From: a virus
Length of the DNA stretch: 55,949 bases
Strand: one strand, 5' to 3'
Virus record (IMG/VR): IMGVR_UViG_3300047170_000113
Location: 1 to 55,949 of that record
A model generated the notes under the pieces. The model had not been told where the DNA came from. It searched no databases and saw only the letters and a program-made list of their open reading frames with translations. Shown one piece after another: positions 1-6,417 of this stretch. Position 1 is the stretch's first letter; every line of letters starts with the position of its first letter. The translations under genes were made by a program, and so were the position numbers.

Positions 1-70
1 TTTTAAATTTATTTTCCATTTTACGATTTTACGATAACCGCCCTAGAATTTCAAGCATAAAGTATACTGC

Positions 71-83
71 GGGGGGGGGGGGG
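71..83. repeat. G13 homopolymer
   Basis: A run of 13 G lies just downstream (minus sense) of the small membrane gene at 88-210. On the minus strand it reads as C13 directly after the stop. Such a run slips easily in replication and sequencing, so its length may be variable or wrong. No function is evident. Confidence 0.8.
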
Positions 84-87
84 AAGA

Positions 88-210
88 TTAGCAGAAGGCA
101 CCGGCTAAGCAGATAAGGCCTATGAGGCCGTTAAGTATACTTCCCGTGGTGTAGTAGAGGTAAAAGTTGATCGCGGACAGTGCTAGGTTCAGTAAAATAT
201 AGCCTCTCAT
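88..210 (-). CDS. small hydrophobic membrane protein, 40 aa
   Basis: This 40-residue protein starts MRGYILLNLALS and is almost entirely hydrophobic, with one or two predicted membrane spans. Its ATG overlaps the stop of the upstream zinc-ribbon gene as ATGA, typical of translational coupling, and this is the main support for a gene this short. It is the last gene of the minus-strand accessory operon visible here. Function is unknown; holin-like, antiholin-like or exclusion roles are possible but nothing in the sequence decides between them. Confidence 0.6.
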   Translation of the reverse strand: MRGYILLNLALSAINFYLYYTTGSILNGLIGLICLAGAFC

Positions 211-455
211 GGGATTCCTTTCAAGAAATCATCGTAACAGTAAGGGCATTGAAGGTCCGGGCAAAAATCCTTAACATGTTCGTAATGGGCGCCACCACCG
301 CCGCTATTTACCGTTTCTGGCTTGTGATAAACAAAAGTGGTGGGAGCTTCCTTTACCGCTTCTAACTCCAGTTCAACCCTGCAAGTGCGGCAATAGTAAT
401 AGTTTTTACCTAGAACCGTACACAATACCCCGGAATCCCCACATTTACAAATCAT
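207..455 (-). CDS. zinc-ribbon protein, 82 aa
   Basis: Starts MICKCGDSG. Paired cysteines (CKC near residue 3, CRTC near residue 22, CPYC near the C-terminus) suggest one or two zinc sites. The start was placed at 455 because it overlaps the preceding stop as ATGA with an AGAGGC ribosome site just upstream; an in-frame extension to 509 would enter the upstream gene. It is one of several zinc-ribbon proteins in the window. These often bind nucleic acid or RNA polymerase, but no target can be read from the sequence. Confidence 0.7.
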   Translation of the reverse strand: MICKCGDSGVLCTVLGKNYYYCRTCRVELELEAVKEAPTTFVYHKPETVNSGGGGAHYEHVKDFCPDLQCPYCYDDFLKGIP

Positions 456-688
456 GATGCCTCTTTCGCAGACTCGCCCCAGAAGAGTGCGTGTTCGCAG
501 TCCGGGCAAAAGGTTTCGCTCTTCGGGACGTTGACAAGTTTAGGACCTTTCGTTACCCAGCGACCCTTTTTGCCCTTCGTCATAGTGCATAGGGGGGAGG
601 TGCAGTAGGCGTTCACTTTGCGCCGGGGAGTGGCAACAATCTCAAGCTCAGTCTCTTCGTCTAAAGAATCAATTTGATCAGCAATCAT
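452..688 (-). CDS. zinc-ribbon protein, 78 aa
   Basis: Starts MIADQIDSL and carries a C-x4-C (CTSPLC) and a C-x2-C (CPDC) separated by a basic lysine-rich loop, the layout of a small zinc ribbon. A GGGAGG ribosome site lies immediately before the ATG at 688, so that start is preferred over an upstream in-frame ATG at 700, which would place the ribosome site inside the gene. It overlaps the 47-residue gene upstream and the next zinc ribbon downstream. Function is unknown. Confidence 0.7.
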   Translation of the reverse strand: MIADQIDSLDEETELEIVATPRRKVNAYCTSPLCTMTKGKKGRWVTKGPKLVNVPKSETFCPDCEHALFWGESAKEAS

Positions 689-828
689 GCTACCTCCCAA
701 TGGTTGATGTAGATACAGTTTGGAAACATATCGATGACTTGATCAAAGGCGCCAGTGAGCGTAGTGCTTACGGCGAAGGTTTCAGTTCTGCGGCCTTCGT
801 ACATGATGTAAAATTTAAAGCGTGTCAT
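685..828 (-). CDS. small conserved-looking protein, 47 aa
   Basis: A 47-residue frame starting MTRFKFYIMYEGRR fills the gap between the subtilase and the zinc ribbons. Its TGA overlaps the ATG of the downstream zinc ribbon as ATGA, and its start lies two bases after the subtilase stop. The position and overlap argue that it is translated. No family is recognised. Confidence 0.6.
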   Translation of the reverse strand: MTRFKFYIMYEGRRTETFAVSTTLTGAFDQVIDMFPNCIYINHWEVA

Positions 829-830
829 GA

Positions 831-1547
831 TTAAAGCCTATTCTCCCTTTCTTTTACACTGTCAAGGGCCCTTTTAACGAGTTTACCAGTTCGGATAGCG
901 GTTGCCATACTAGTACCGGACAGGTAACGTAGGCCGCCGGGCACGGTGCTTAGGACGTTCTCCCCTACCTCCCAGACTAGCCAGGGGGCATAATTTGAAC
1001 TCTTAGCGCCTAGGTTACCTACTGCTAAGGTGTTAGGGAGTCGGTAGGAGGCGGGGTAGAACTCATTGCCTTTTGTGTCTAAATCTTGGCCATTGTTCCC
1101 CGCTGCCACCACAAATATCGTGTCTGTAGCACGCCGCATGGTGTTATATTCGAGAAGGGAGTGCATGGTACCTCCTCCTGAAAAGTTCACGACGTCTGCA
1201 CCGTCTTTAATGGCTTGAGAGAAAGCGGTAACCTCCCATTCAAAGGCGTGATCCTCCTCGCCTAGAATCGTATCATGATCGTAATACTTGTAAATGAGGA
1301 GGCAGTATCCAGAATCGCCTGCGTACTGCTTAATCAGCCCCGCCACGTGGGTGCCGTGCCCGTTTCTGTCCACGATACCCGTTCCCGTGAAGTCCTTGTG
1401 GCCAGTTGGGCAGAGGGCGGAGGCAAACCTCGGGTCCTTGAGGTCAAGCCCCGTATCCACTATTGCCACCTTGAGCTGGGCGGCTGCCATAGTGCTTATG
1501 AAGAGGAGGGGGAGCAGCAGTAATAGTGGGGACAATTTAATCTTCAA
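831..1547 (-). CDS. secreted subtilisin-like serine protease
   Basis: A 238-residue S8-type protease. Residues 1-23 form a strong signal peptide with a leucine-rich core ending AAA. The triad is visible as D31 (VDTG), H64 (GHGTHVAG) and S213 (GTSMA), with an AAGN oxyanion-type segment between them. There is no propeptide or C-terminal extension, so this is a minimal catalytic domain exported to the periplasm or beyond. The start is TTG at 1547, overlapping the end of the alanine-rich gene upstream. Secreted subtilases are rare in phages. Linkage to a MoxR-vWA pair recalls protease-containing vWA-MoxR conflict systems, but that is inference. Confidence 0.9.
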   Translation of the reverse strand: MKIKLSPLLLLLPLLFISTMAAAQLKVAIVDTGLDLKDPRFASALCPTGHKDFTGTGIVDRNGHGTHVAGLIKQYAGDSGYCLLIYKYYDHDTILGEEDHAFEWEVTAFSQAIKDGADVVNFSGGGTMHSLLEYNTMRRATDTIFVVAAGNNGQDLDTKGNEFYPASYRLPNTLAVGNLGAKSSNYAPWLVWEVGENVLSTVPGGLRYLSGTSMATAIRTGKLVKRALDSVKERENRL

Positions 1548-2016
1548 GGCCTAGTACCGCTTTCTCAAACTTAGTTAATTCCTTATCAATCTTAGTAAGT
1601 AGTAACTGCTTATAGTAATCGTCACCTTTACCGGAAGAGGAGGCGCGGGCGGCGTTGGAGGCGGCGTTGGCGGCGTTGGAGGCGGCGTTGGCGGCGTCGA
1701 GGGCGGCGTTGGAGGCGGCGTTGGAGGCGGCGTTGGCGGCGTTGGCGGCGGCGGCGTAGTCGGTGGCGGCGGCGAGGGCGGCGTAGTAGGCGGCGTAGTA
1801 GGCGCGGGCGGCGTTGGAGGCGGCGTCACTAACTTCCTGTAAGGTAGCGTTTCCTTGTAACCAGCGGGATACGGTTTCTAGGGTGGTTCTAGGACGGTTA
1901 TCGTTGGGGTGTTGCTTTTCAAATAGTGGTAGTACGTCCATAGCGCAATCGTAAGAGTAACTTACTAGGAATTTATGCGAGAAGGGGTAGCTTTTTAAAA
2001 TGTCATCGATTTTCAC
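1537..2016 (-). CDS. alanine-rich Imm-5-like protein, copy 1
   Basis: 159 residues, GTG start at 2016 with a GAGGTGAAGA ribosome site. The N-terminal ~65 residues contain CAMDVLPLFEKQHPNDNRPR, which matches what I remember of the putative immunity (Imm-5-like) family, whose members have C-A-x2-V-L-P-L-F-E then D-x-R-P-R and an alanine-rich helical tail. Here the tail is an almost pure Ala repeat (AASNAA, AAYYAA units) of about 60 residues. The C-terminus is constant and ends LTKFEKAVLGLED, the shared motif of this genome. Copies 2 and 3 lie at 35908 and 55302. It overlaps the vWA gene upstream and the subtilase downstream. Whether it neutralises a toxin is unknown. Confidence 0.75.
   Translation of the reverse strand: MKIDDILKSYPFSHKFLVSYSYDCAMDVLPLFEKQHPNDNRPRTTLETVSRWLQGNATLQEVSDAASNAARAYYAAYYAALAAATDYAAAANAANAASNAASNAALDAANAASNAANAASNAARASSSGKGDDYYKQLLLTKIDKELTKFEKAVLGLED
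1645..1824 (-). repeat. GCC-rich in-frame repeat core of copy 1
   Basis: Degenerate trinucleotide-based repeat whose coding strand is built from GCC codons interrupted by TCC-AAC, TAC-TAC or CTC. GC content is far above that of the flanks. Units are multiples of three bases, so changes in unit number keep the frame. The cores in copies 2 and 3 differ in length and order. Confidence 0.85.
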
Positions 2017-3184
2017 TCTTCACCTCAACTCGTGTCACTGACCCCCAGGTTGCAGGCGGTTTTTGAGTGCCGACTACAGCCCAGAGTACTGGATATTTTG
2101 GTTGCTTGAGTTCCTCAGAATCGCAGGTGTCCATGTCCCCGAAATAAATGACACCGTCCACTTCAGTTTCCTTCGTGAAGTAGTCTAGGGCGGGGGCGTA
2201 AGCGGTACCGCCGCGACCTTTTATCGTGTATTGCTTCTTAGGGTCGTAGACGTAGCTGTTTTTCACCTCTGAATCCGCTTCCACCACGGTCACTAATGCA
2301 TATTTGGCAATGTTACCGATTTCGGCCATGAACTGGTTTAGCTGCTCATCTGAGATTGAGCCAGAGGTATCAATGGCAACTCCAATGTGAAGCTCCTCAT
2401 TCTTAACGTACCCTGGTATTGTAATGCCATAGCGTCTATTACGCTTCTTTTTGCTGCTCTCTAAGCTAGTAGTGAGGTTACGAGCAACGAACCGGCGGAG
2501 GTCTCCCTTCCAGTCTCTTGCTTTGTAGTTCACTTTATCTACGAGCAGCTCGTTATCCGCAGTCATCCGGCCAGCCGCTCTCGTGTTCTGGGCTGCGCGG
2601 TTCACGTGCTGTCTTAGCTTCTCCTTCAGCTCCTCTTTACTCCCCTCCGACTCAGACCAAAGCGAGTGTTCATCAAACTCTGTGATATTCTTAGCTTTTT
2701 TATTGTTTTTTAGGTTCTCAAGGTACCACTCCATCGTTTGTCCTTTCGCTAGCTCAAACTTTTCAGGAGTGCAGGCGAAATCGGGAAGGTCGGCGATACC
2801 GGAGTTAATGGCGCAATCGGCAGCGACGTTCAGCAGCATATGCTTATCGCCATTGATCAATGCGTCAACGACGTCCTTATCTCCCGTCTTAGCGTACACC
2901 TCGGGGGCAATTTCCTTGGCCCTGGCGATGTGGTCGTTTAAGATATGCTGACACTCGTGCTTCAGTATAGCTACCTGCTCGTTGACAGAGAGCTTCGAAA
3001 AGAACTCGGGATTCACATAAAGCTGAATCTTGTCCTTAATGCATACGCCAGCGGTTGGCACCTTATTGCTGATAATTCGGTCCATCGCGACCACCACTTC
3101 AGCGTAGAACCTCTCGGTGTCAAATAGCTTGATAATCGCTTTCGTTAATAGGTCTTCCACACTATGCCGCCGCCTTCTGGGCAC
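2003..3184 (-). CDS. vWA-domain protein with HExxH metallopeptidase-like region
   Basis: 393 residues. The N-terminal half carries HECQH at residues 76-80 with another His at 85, as in the DUF2201 putative metallopeptidases. The C-terminal half is a vWA domain with the metal-adhesion motif DTSGS at residues 272-276 and a later GRGGT/D-rich region. It follows and overlaps a MoxR ATPase, the classic MoxR-vWA partnership in which the ATPase remodels complexes and the vWA protein recruits targets. The start is GTG at 3184; a GTG at 3160, right after the MoxR stop, is also possible. A phage target is unknown. Confidence 0.85.
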   Translation of the reverse strand: MPRRRRHSVEDLLTKAIIKLFDTERFYAEVVVAMDRIISNKVPTAGVCIKDKIQLYVNPEFFSKLSVNEQVAILKHECQHILNDHIARAKEIAPEVYAKTGDKDVVDALINGDKHMLLNVAADCAINSGIADLPDFACTPEKFELAKGQTMEWYLENLKNNKKAKNITEFDEHSLWSESEGSKEELKEKLRQHVNRAAQNTRAAGRMTADNELLVDKVNYKARDWKGDLRRFVARNLTTSLESSKKKRNRRYGITIPGYVKNEELHIGVAIDTSGSISDEQLNQFMAEIGNIAKYALVTVVEADSEVKNSYVYDPKKQYTIKGRGGTAYAPALDYFTKETEVDGVIYFGDMDTCDSEELKQPKYPVLWAVVGTQKPPATWGSVTRVEVKSENR

Positions 3185-4265
3185 GCGTGATCGCTAAGAT
3201 TCGGCTTTCGTATTTCTTATTGCTTGCAAAGTCAAGGAAAACACTCACCTTTTCTTTAACGATGCGGCTAAAGAGGGCATAGATGATGTCCTTGGGGGCG
3301 CTCTCAAGGAAATCCATCAAGGCGTCTGCCTGCTTTCCTTTCAACTCCTTCTTTTCTTTATCCCAAGCTTGCAGCGTGGCAAGCAGGTTGTCACAGGTAA
3401 TGCTTAACAGACTTGCTTTAATGTCCAAGGGGTTTGACCATTTGGCAATCTTGTCCTTATTTTTACCTTCCAGCACCTGCTCCCCGGTTAGAGGCTTATC
3501 TGAGTTTTGGAGGTGGGCTTTGTAGGCGACAACTCTTTCGGGTCCGATAATACCTAACATGAGCTGCTCAAGAAGGTTCTGGGGAGTACCAACTTTGAAT
3601 AAGCGGTTCAAGCGCTCGTAGGAACGGGGGTCCACTTTCACAGGTAAAGTGAAACTGCTCTTAGCATCTTGCAAGAGGTCGGGCTGCTCTTGCAGAAACC
3701 CCACCAGGGTATCGTCAAAGGAGGCTGCTTTCGCGTAGTCTAGCCACTCTTGGAAGGTGGGCTCAAGTTTAATGTGAACGAAACGGGACATAAGGGCGGT
3801 TTCATTCACGTCCGTGGTGAAGTACTCATCCGTTGGCGGGTTACCGGCAGCAATAATATGGCAATTGTCTGGCAACTTCATCGTGTGGAAGGTTTTGTCT
3901 AAGGCAAGCGAGAACATTCCATTGAGAACATCTCGACGAGCGCGGTTGAACTCGTCGAGCAGGATGATAGCACCGCTGTCTGGGTTCTGGTTACAGTAGT
4001 CAATCATATCCTTAATCCACTTTGGGGGTGCAAAGGAGGTAGCAATCTCACTCCCGTTCTCGTCTTTCACAAAGGAAGCAAGTCCCAGGATATCCCCTAA
4101 GTCCGACTGAGTACCCAGGTAAAAGGGAAAATACTTGTAGCCCAGCTCCTCGGCTAACTGCTTAGCAATAGAAGACTTGCCAATGCCTGCGTGGCCCCAC
4201 ACAAACGGGGTAACATTAGCCTTAAACATGTACGGAAGCGCTGCTTTAAATTCACTGATTTTCAT
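3162..4265 (-). CDS. MoxR-family AAA+ ATPase
   Basis: 367 residues with Walker A GHAGIGKSS (residues 24-32), Walker B IILLDEFNRA, sensor AAGNPP and an arginine-finger segment (ALMSRF). This is the order and spacing of MoxR ATPases. A strong AAGGAG ribosome site precedes the ATG. It is paired with the vWA protein that it overlaps by 23 bases. Known MoxR proteins work as chaperone-like remodelers of protein or cofactor complexes; here the substrate may be a neighbour in the operon or a host complex. Confidence 0.9.
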   Translation of the reverse strand: MKISEFKAALPYMFKANVTPFVWGHAGIGKSSIAKQLAEELGYKYFPFYLGTQSDLGDILGLASFVKDENGSEIATSFAPPKWIKDMIDYCNQNPDSGAIILLDEFNRARRDVLNGMFSLALDKTFHTMKLPDNCHIIAAGNPPTDEYFTTDVNETALMSRFVHIKLEPTFQEWLDYAKAASFDDTLVGFLQEQPDLLQDAKSSFTLPVKVDPRSYERLNRLFKVGTPQNLLEQLMLGIIGPERVVAYKAHLQNSDKPLTGEQVLEGKNKDKIAKWSNPLDIKASLLSITCDNLLATLQAWDKEKKELKGKQADALMDFLESAPKDIIYALFSRIVKEKVSVFLDFASNKKYESRILAITRAQKAAA

Positions 4266-4294
4266 TAGTTATCTCCTTGGGATGAGTGACGTTC

Positions 4295-4939
4295 CTATTC
4301 TAAGTCGTTTGTGTATCGAAGGTCAAAGTTTTCGGATTTAGTCACTTTGTTATTCTCTACTAGCACCATGCAGTGATTAGGATACATGCCATTGCTGTAT
4401 TTGTCACTACACATTTGGCCCTGGTAGTAAAATATTTTAGTCTCCCCTTCAAAGCCTAAGGTGCCTACGCTAGCGGGGGCGCCAAAAGCTTTCAGAAGGT
4501 CGGCCTTTCGCATACCGGGGGTAACTTTGGGGTACTGGGTCGTCTGGGAGTAGATGAAAGGCTCAAAAGATTCCGTGCGGAGATTAGGGGTGTTATCGCT
4601 CTCCGAACTGGGTTGGCGGCCAGACGCCGCTCCTAAGACGAAGGAGAGGAGTCGTCGGCAAGTAAAGGAACCTAGTTTCTCTTCACAAACGGTTCGTTTG
4701 GGCACTACCGTCACTAAATGCCCTTGACAATCGGCGGAGGCGGTGCAGACGCGGTTAAACTCCACTTTAGCGTTATCAAAGGCAGCGAGCCGGGCAGCGT
4801 TCTCGTCAGCACCTTTCCCAATCCCGCAAGACAGTACTTCGTTGCCTTGGCGTTGAGAGGCTTCTTCAGAGCAGAGCCAAGTCGCCTCTTTCGCGTGAGC
4901 GGTAAAGCTAAAAAGCATGAGTAATAAGATAATAATCAT
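4295..4939 (-). CDS. secreted protein with SmpA/BamE-like domain
   Basis: 214 residues starting MIIILLLMLFSFTAHA, a clear signal peptide. The first mature part has cysteines and a GADENAARLAAF segment resembling LPP20-type repeats. The C-terminal part contains PGMRKADLLKAFGAPA followed by a YYQG strand, the signature of the SmpA/OmlA (BamE) fold, a small periplasmic protein-binding domain. The start at 4939 has AGGAGA nine bases upstream; a longer frame to 4990 lacks such support. It is the first gene of the minus-strand accessory operon. Location is likely periplasmic. Role unknown. Confidence 0.7.
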   Translation of the reverse strand: MIIILLLMLFSFTAHAKEATWLCSEEASQRQGNEVLSCGIGKGADENAARLAAFDNAKVEFNRVCTASADCQGHLVTVVPKRTVCEEKLGSFTCRRLLSFVLGAASGRQPSSESDNTPNLRTESFEPFIYSQTTQYPKVTPGMRKADLLKAFGAPASVGTLGFEGETKIFYYQGQMCSDKYSNGMYPNHCMVLVENNKVTKSENFDLRYTNDLE

Positions 4940-4961
4940 AAACGTGTATCTCCTATCTAAA

Positions 4962-4990
4962 AGCGTACATCCTCCCTTGACTCCTGTCAA
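4962..4990 (-). promoter_or_regulatory. sigma70-type promoter of the accessory operon
   Basis: Minus strand TTGACA, 17-base spacer, TACGCT, with the predicted transcript starting near 4955 just ahead of the ribosome site for the gene at 4295-4939. Its -35 is the right half of TTGACTCCTGTCAA; the left half is the -35 of the divergent promoter. Confidence 0.6.
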
Positions 4991-5005
4991 CCTGTGTCAT
5001 AGAAT
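4977..5005 (+). promoter_or_regulatory. sigma70-type promoter, leaderless arrangement
   Basis: TTGACT, 17-base spacer, TAGAAT. The -10 ends seven bases before the ATG at 5013, so the transcript is expected to begin at or next to the start codon. The -35 boxes of this promoter and the divergent one are the two halves of one palindrome. Confidence 0.65.
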
Positions 5006-5012
5006 AATGGTT

Positions 5013-5240
5013 ATGAGTAGAGAAACTGTTATATTAGAGCTGGCACGGAGTAGGGGGCTACTATTCCCTATCGGCATAAGTACCTCTGCCATTACACAAG
5101 CTTATACGCTCAACGGGTATTTAACTTTTATAATCGCCGATACAAGCATTTATAATCTCTCACTCGAGTACTACCACCGCTTGGAGCAGCAAGTGCGCTC
5201 TAATCTAACTCCATTTGAGAAAGCAGTGCTCGGACTATGA
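5013..5240 (+). CDS. small protein with C-terminal LTPFEKAVLGL motif
   Basis: 75 residues starting MSRETVILELARS and ending NLTPFEKAVLGL, the clearest form of the motif shared by at least eight proteins here. The middle part is a mix of strands and a helix with no recognised family. The start was chosen from promoter geometry; ATG at 5007 is an alternative two codons upstream. The stop overlaps the next ATG. No ribosome site is visible, as expected if the mRNA is leaderless. Confidence 0.65.
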   Translation: MSRETVILELARSRGLLFPIGISTSAITQAYTLNGYLTFIIADTSIYNLSLEYYHRLEQQVRSNLTPFEKAVLGL

Positions 5241-5413
5241 CTCCTTTTCTGCTCTCAATCCTGGTCCTAAGCTTTATCCTCTCAGTTCGTGCCCTGGATG
5301 CTAAGTCGAAGCCCAAAACCCCTTGCAAGCGTCATACTTGGTCTTATGATTCGACGGGGCGCATGTTCTGCGACGTCTGTAAGAACAGTCCCTTTAACGG
5401 AGGCTTGGCATGA
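5237..5413 (+). CDS. small exported Cys-rich protein, 58 aa
   Basis: A 58-residue protein starting MTPFLLSILVLSFILS, a signal peptide with likely cleavage near VRA. The mature part is about 38 residues with one Cys and then CDVC, compatible with a metal site or a disulphide. It is held between two ATGA-type overlaps (stop-start at 5237 and at 5410), which strongly supports translation. Function unknown. Confidence 0.65.
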   Translation: MTPFLLSILVLSFILSVRALDAKSKPKTPCKRHTWSYDSTGRMFCDVCKNSPFNGGLA

Positions 5414-5646
5414 AGTTTAAAGAGGGGGGTAAGGTTGTAGCTACCGTTTCTGCGTCGGGGGATCGACTATACCTGGGTACTGTTAGAGACTGCGTTTCAA
5501 TTTTTGATAAAAACTACTACAAGGTGGTGGACACAGATCAGTTTACGACTTATCGGGTGGAGGAGGAATTAACACCGGCTACCCCGTTCGTCCTTGCAGT
5601 CTTAGGTTTAGATGCCGAGGACGGCGCGCTCAAACGGCGTGAATAG
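5410..5646 (+). CDS. SH3-like small protein with variant C-terminal motif
   Basis: 78 residues starting MKFKEGGKVV, a pattern typical of small SH3-like barrels (KxGxxV, then strands). Residues near 55-68 read LTPATPFVLAVLGLD, a variant of the shared motif, followed by a short charged tail. It resembles the protein at 35684-35911 in both the N-terminal KFKxG start and the motif, so the two are likely paralogues. Its 3' end overlaps the convergent gene at 5550-5876. Confidence 0.65.
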   Translation: MKFKEGGKVVATVSASGDRLYLGTVRDCVSIFDKNYYKVVDTDQFTTYRVEEELTPATPFVLAVLGLDAEDGALKRRE

Positions 5647-5876
5647 GTGGAGGGTTTCAATCGGGCTAAATCCTCTATAGTAGCTTCGACGATCATATTG
5701 TTGTATTGATCAACAAAAACTATGTGGGACGCGCAAGCTACTTGGTTCGCACTAAAATAACAATTTAAAGGTTCTGCATCGATCAGGGGCTTCATACCTG
5801 ACCAACTACTAATAAATTTTTTGTTTCTCATATACAAGGCTTGCAGAAAAGCTGCGTACTCGTCTATGTCAGTCAC
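5550..5876 (-). CDS. hypothetical protein, 108 aa
   Basis: GTG start at 5876 overlaps the preceding stop as GTGA. The first ~75 residues look like a normal folded protein (MTDIDEYAAFLQALYM). The last ~30 are Ser/Arg/Pro-rich and are antisense to the end of the gene at 5410-5646. The tail may simply reflect the overlapping frame. No family recognised. Confidence 0.6.
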   Translation of the reverse strand: MTDIDEYAAFLQALYMRNKKFISSWSGMKPLIDAEPLNCYFSANQVACASHIVFVDQYNNMIVEATIEDLARLKPSTYSRRLSAPSSASKPKTARTNGVAGVNSSSTR

Positions 5877-6055
5877 GATGACAAGCCCCGTAGGTATTCA
5901 TCACAATAACGGTCAATGCTGTCATCGTCCATATCTTCGAATTCTCGATCGTCGTTGTGGTAGGTACTGGCGATGTATTCGATGTCATCAAACCAGATTC
6001 GGCGTTCCTTGGAGTGGTCGCCACCTTCGTAGTAAAAAAATCTTTCGTTTTTCAT
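5873..6055 (-). CDS. acidic small protein, 60 aa
   Basis: 60 residues starting MKNERFFYYEGGDH, rich in Asp and Glu after residue 35 (DDREFEDMDDDSIDRY). The start has a GAGGTAG ribosome site and a strong upstream promoter at 6077-6105. It is followed by an overlapping gene. Small acidic early proteins sometimes mimic DNA, but this one has no recognisable relationship to a known mimic. Confidence 0.65.
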   Translation of the reverse strand: MKNERFFYYEGGDHSKERRIWFDDIEYIASTYHNDDREFEDMDDDSIDRYCDEYLRGLSS

Positions 6056-6076
6056 AACTTGCTACCTCTTGATACC

Positions 6077-6105
6077 ACTATACCAAGCTAGACAGACCCT
6101 GTCAA
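6077..6105 (-). promoter_or_regulatory. strong sigma70-type promoter
   Basis: Minus strand TTGACA, 17-base spacer, TATAGT, near consensus. The predicted start is about 15 bases before the ATG at 6055, leaving room for the GAGGTAG ribosome site. It drives the 6055 and 5876 genes. Confidence 0.75.
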
Positions 6106-6126
6106 TAGGCAAAATCATTGGGAAAT

Positions 6127-6315
6127 TTAGGCCGCCTGGATCAAGTCGGTCTTGTCCCGGTTGCCTAGCACTGGGTGGTTAAGATCTGGGCTCATCTTAC
6201 CGTCTAAGAAGACGGCTCTAATCCAGACGCCGTCACTATCGGTCAGGTACTCAAGTCCCACACCGGTGAGGTTTTCAATCTTATCGGTTGCTCGAACTAA
6301 GTTAAGTGTGTTCAT
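6127..6315 (-). CDS. small protein, 62 aa, predicted leaderless
   Basis: 62 residues starting MNTLNLVRATDKIENL. No domain is recognised; the composition is that of a small soluble protein. The ATG lies six bases after a TAATAT -10 box, so the mRNA should start at the ATG and no ribosome site is present. Single-gene unit between two promoters and the capsid terminator. Confidence 0.65.
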   Translation of the reverse strand: MNTLNLVRATDKIENLTGVGLEYLTDSDGVWIRAVFLDGKMSPDLNHPVLGNRDKTDLIQAA

Positions 6316-6321
6316 AGGTCC

Positions 6322-6349
6322 ATATTAGCATAATGCTTAAGGGAGTCAA
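6322..6349 (-). promoter_or_regulatory. sigma70-type promoter, leaderless arrangement
   Basis: Minus strand TTGACT, 16-base spacer, TAATAT. Six bases separate the -10 from the ATG at 6315, so the start of transcription and the start codon should coincide. Confidence 0.7.
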
Positions 6350-6357
6350 TAGCTAAT

Positions 6358-6391
6358 AAAAAAGGCCCCAAGAACTTAATCCTGGGGCCTT
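6358..6391 (-). terminator. intrinsic terminator after the capsid gene
   Basis: Perfect nine-base inverted repeat AAGGCCCCA / TGGGGCCTT with a 12-base loop, followed on the minus strand by TTTTTT. It lies about 27 bases after the capsid stop and should end the structural transcript. Confidence 0.9.
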
Positions 6392-6417
6392 AATTAGTTG
6401 CTTTAACTAACTGTTAT

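Noticed and set aside
1-19. Start of another minus-strand gene (MENKFK...)
   Set aside because: Only six codons lie in the window and there is no clear ribosome site, so it cannot be supported.
180-365. Plus-strand frame over the zinc-ribbon gene
   Set aside because: Antisense to a coupled gene, no ribosome site or promoter.
1575-1829. Pro/Thr-rich open frame on the minus strand
   Set aside because: It is the shifted reading of the GCC repeat core of copy 1. The same shadow appears in copies 2 (36113-36409) and 3 (55400-55765). No start signal and no independent constraint.
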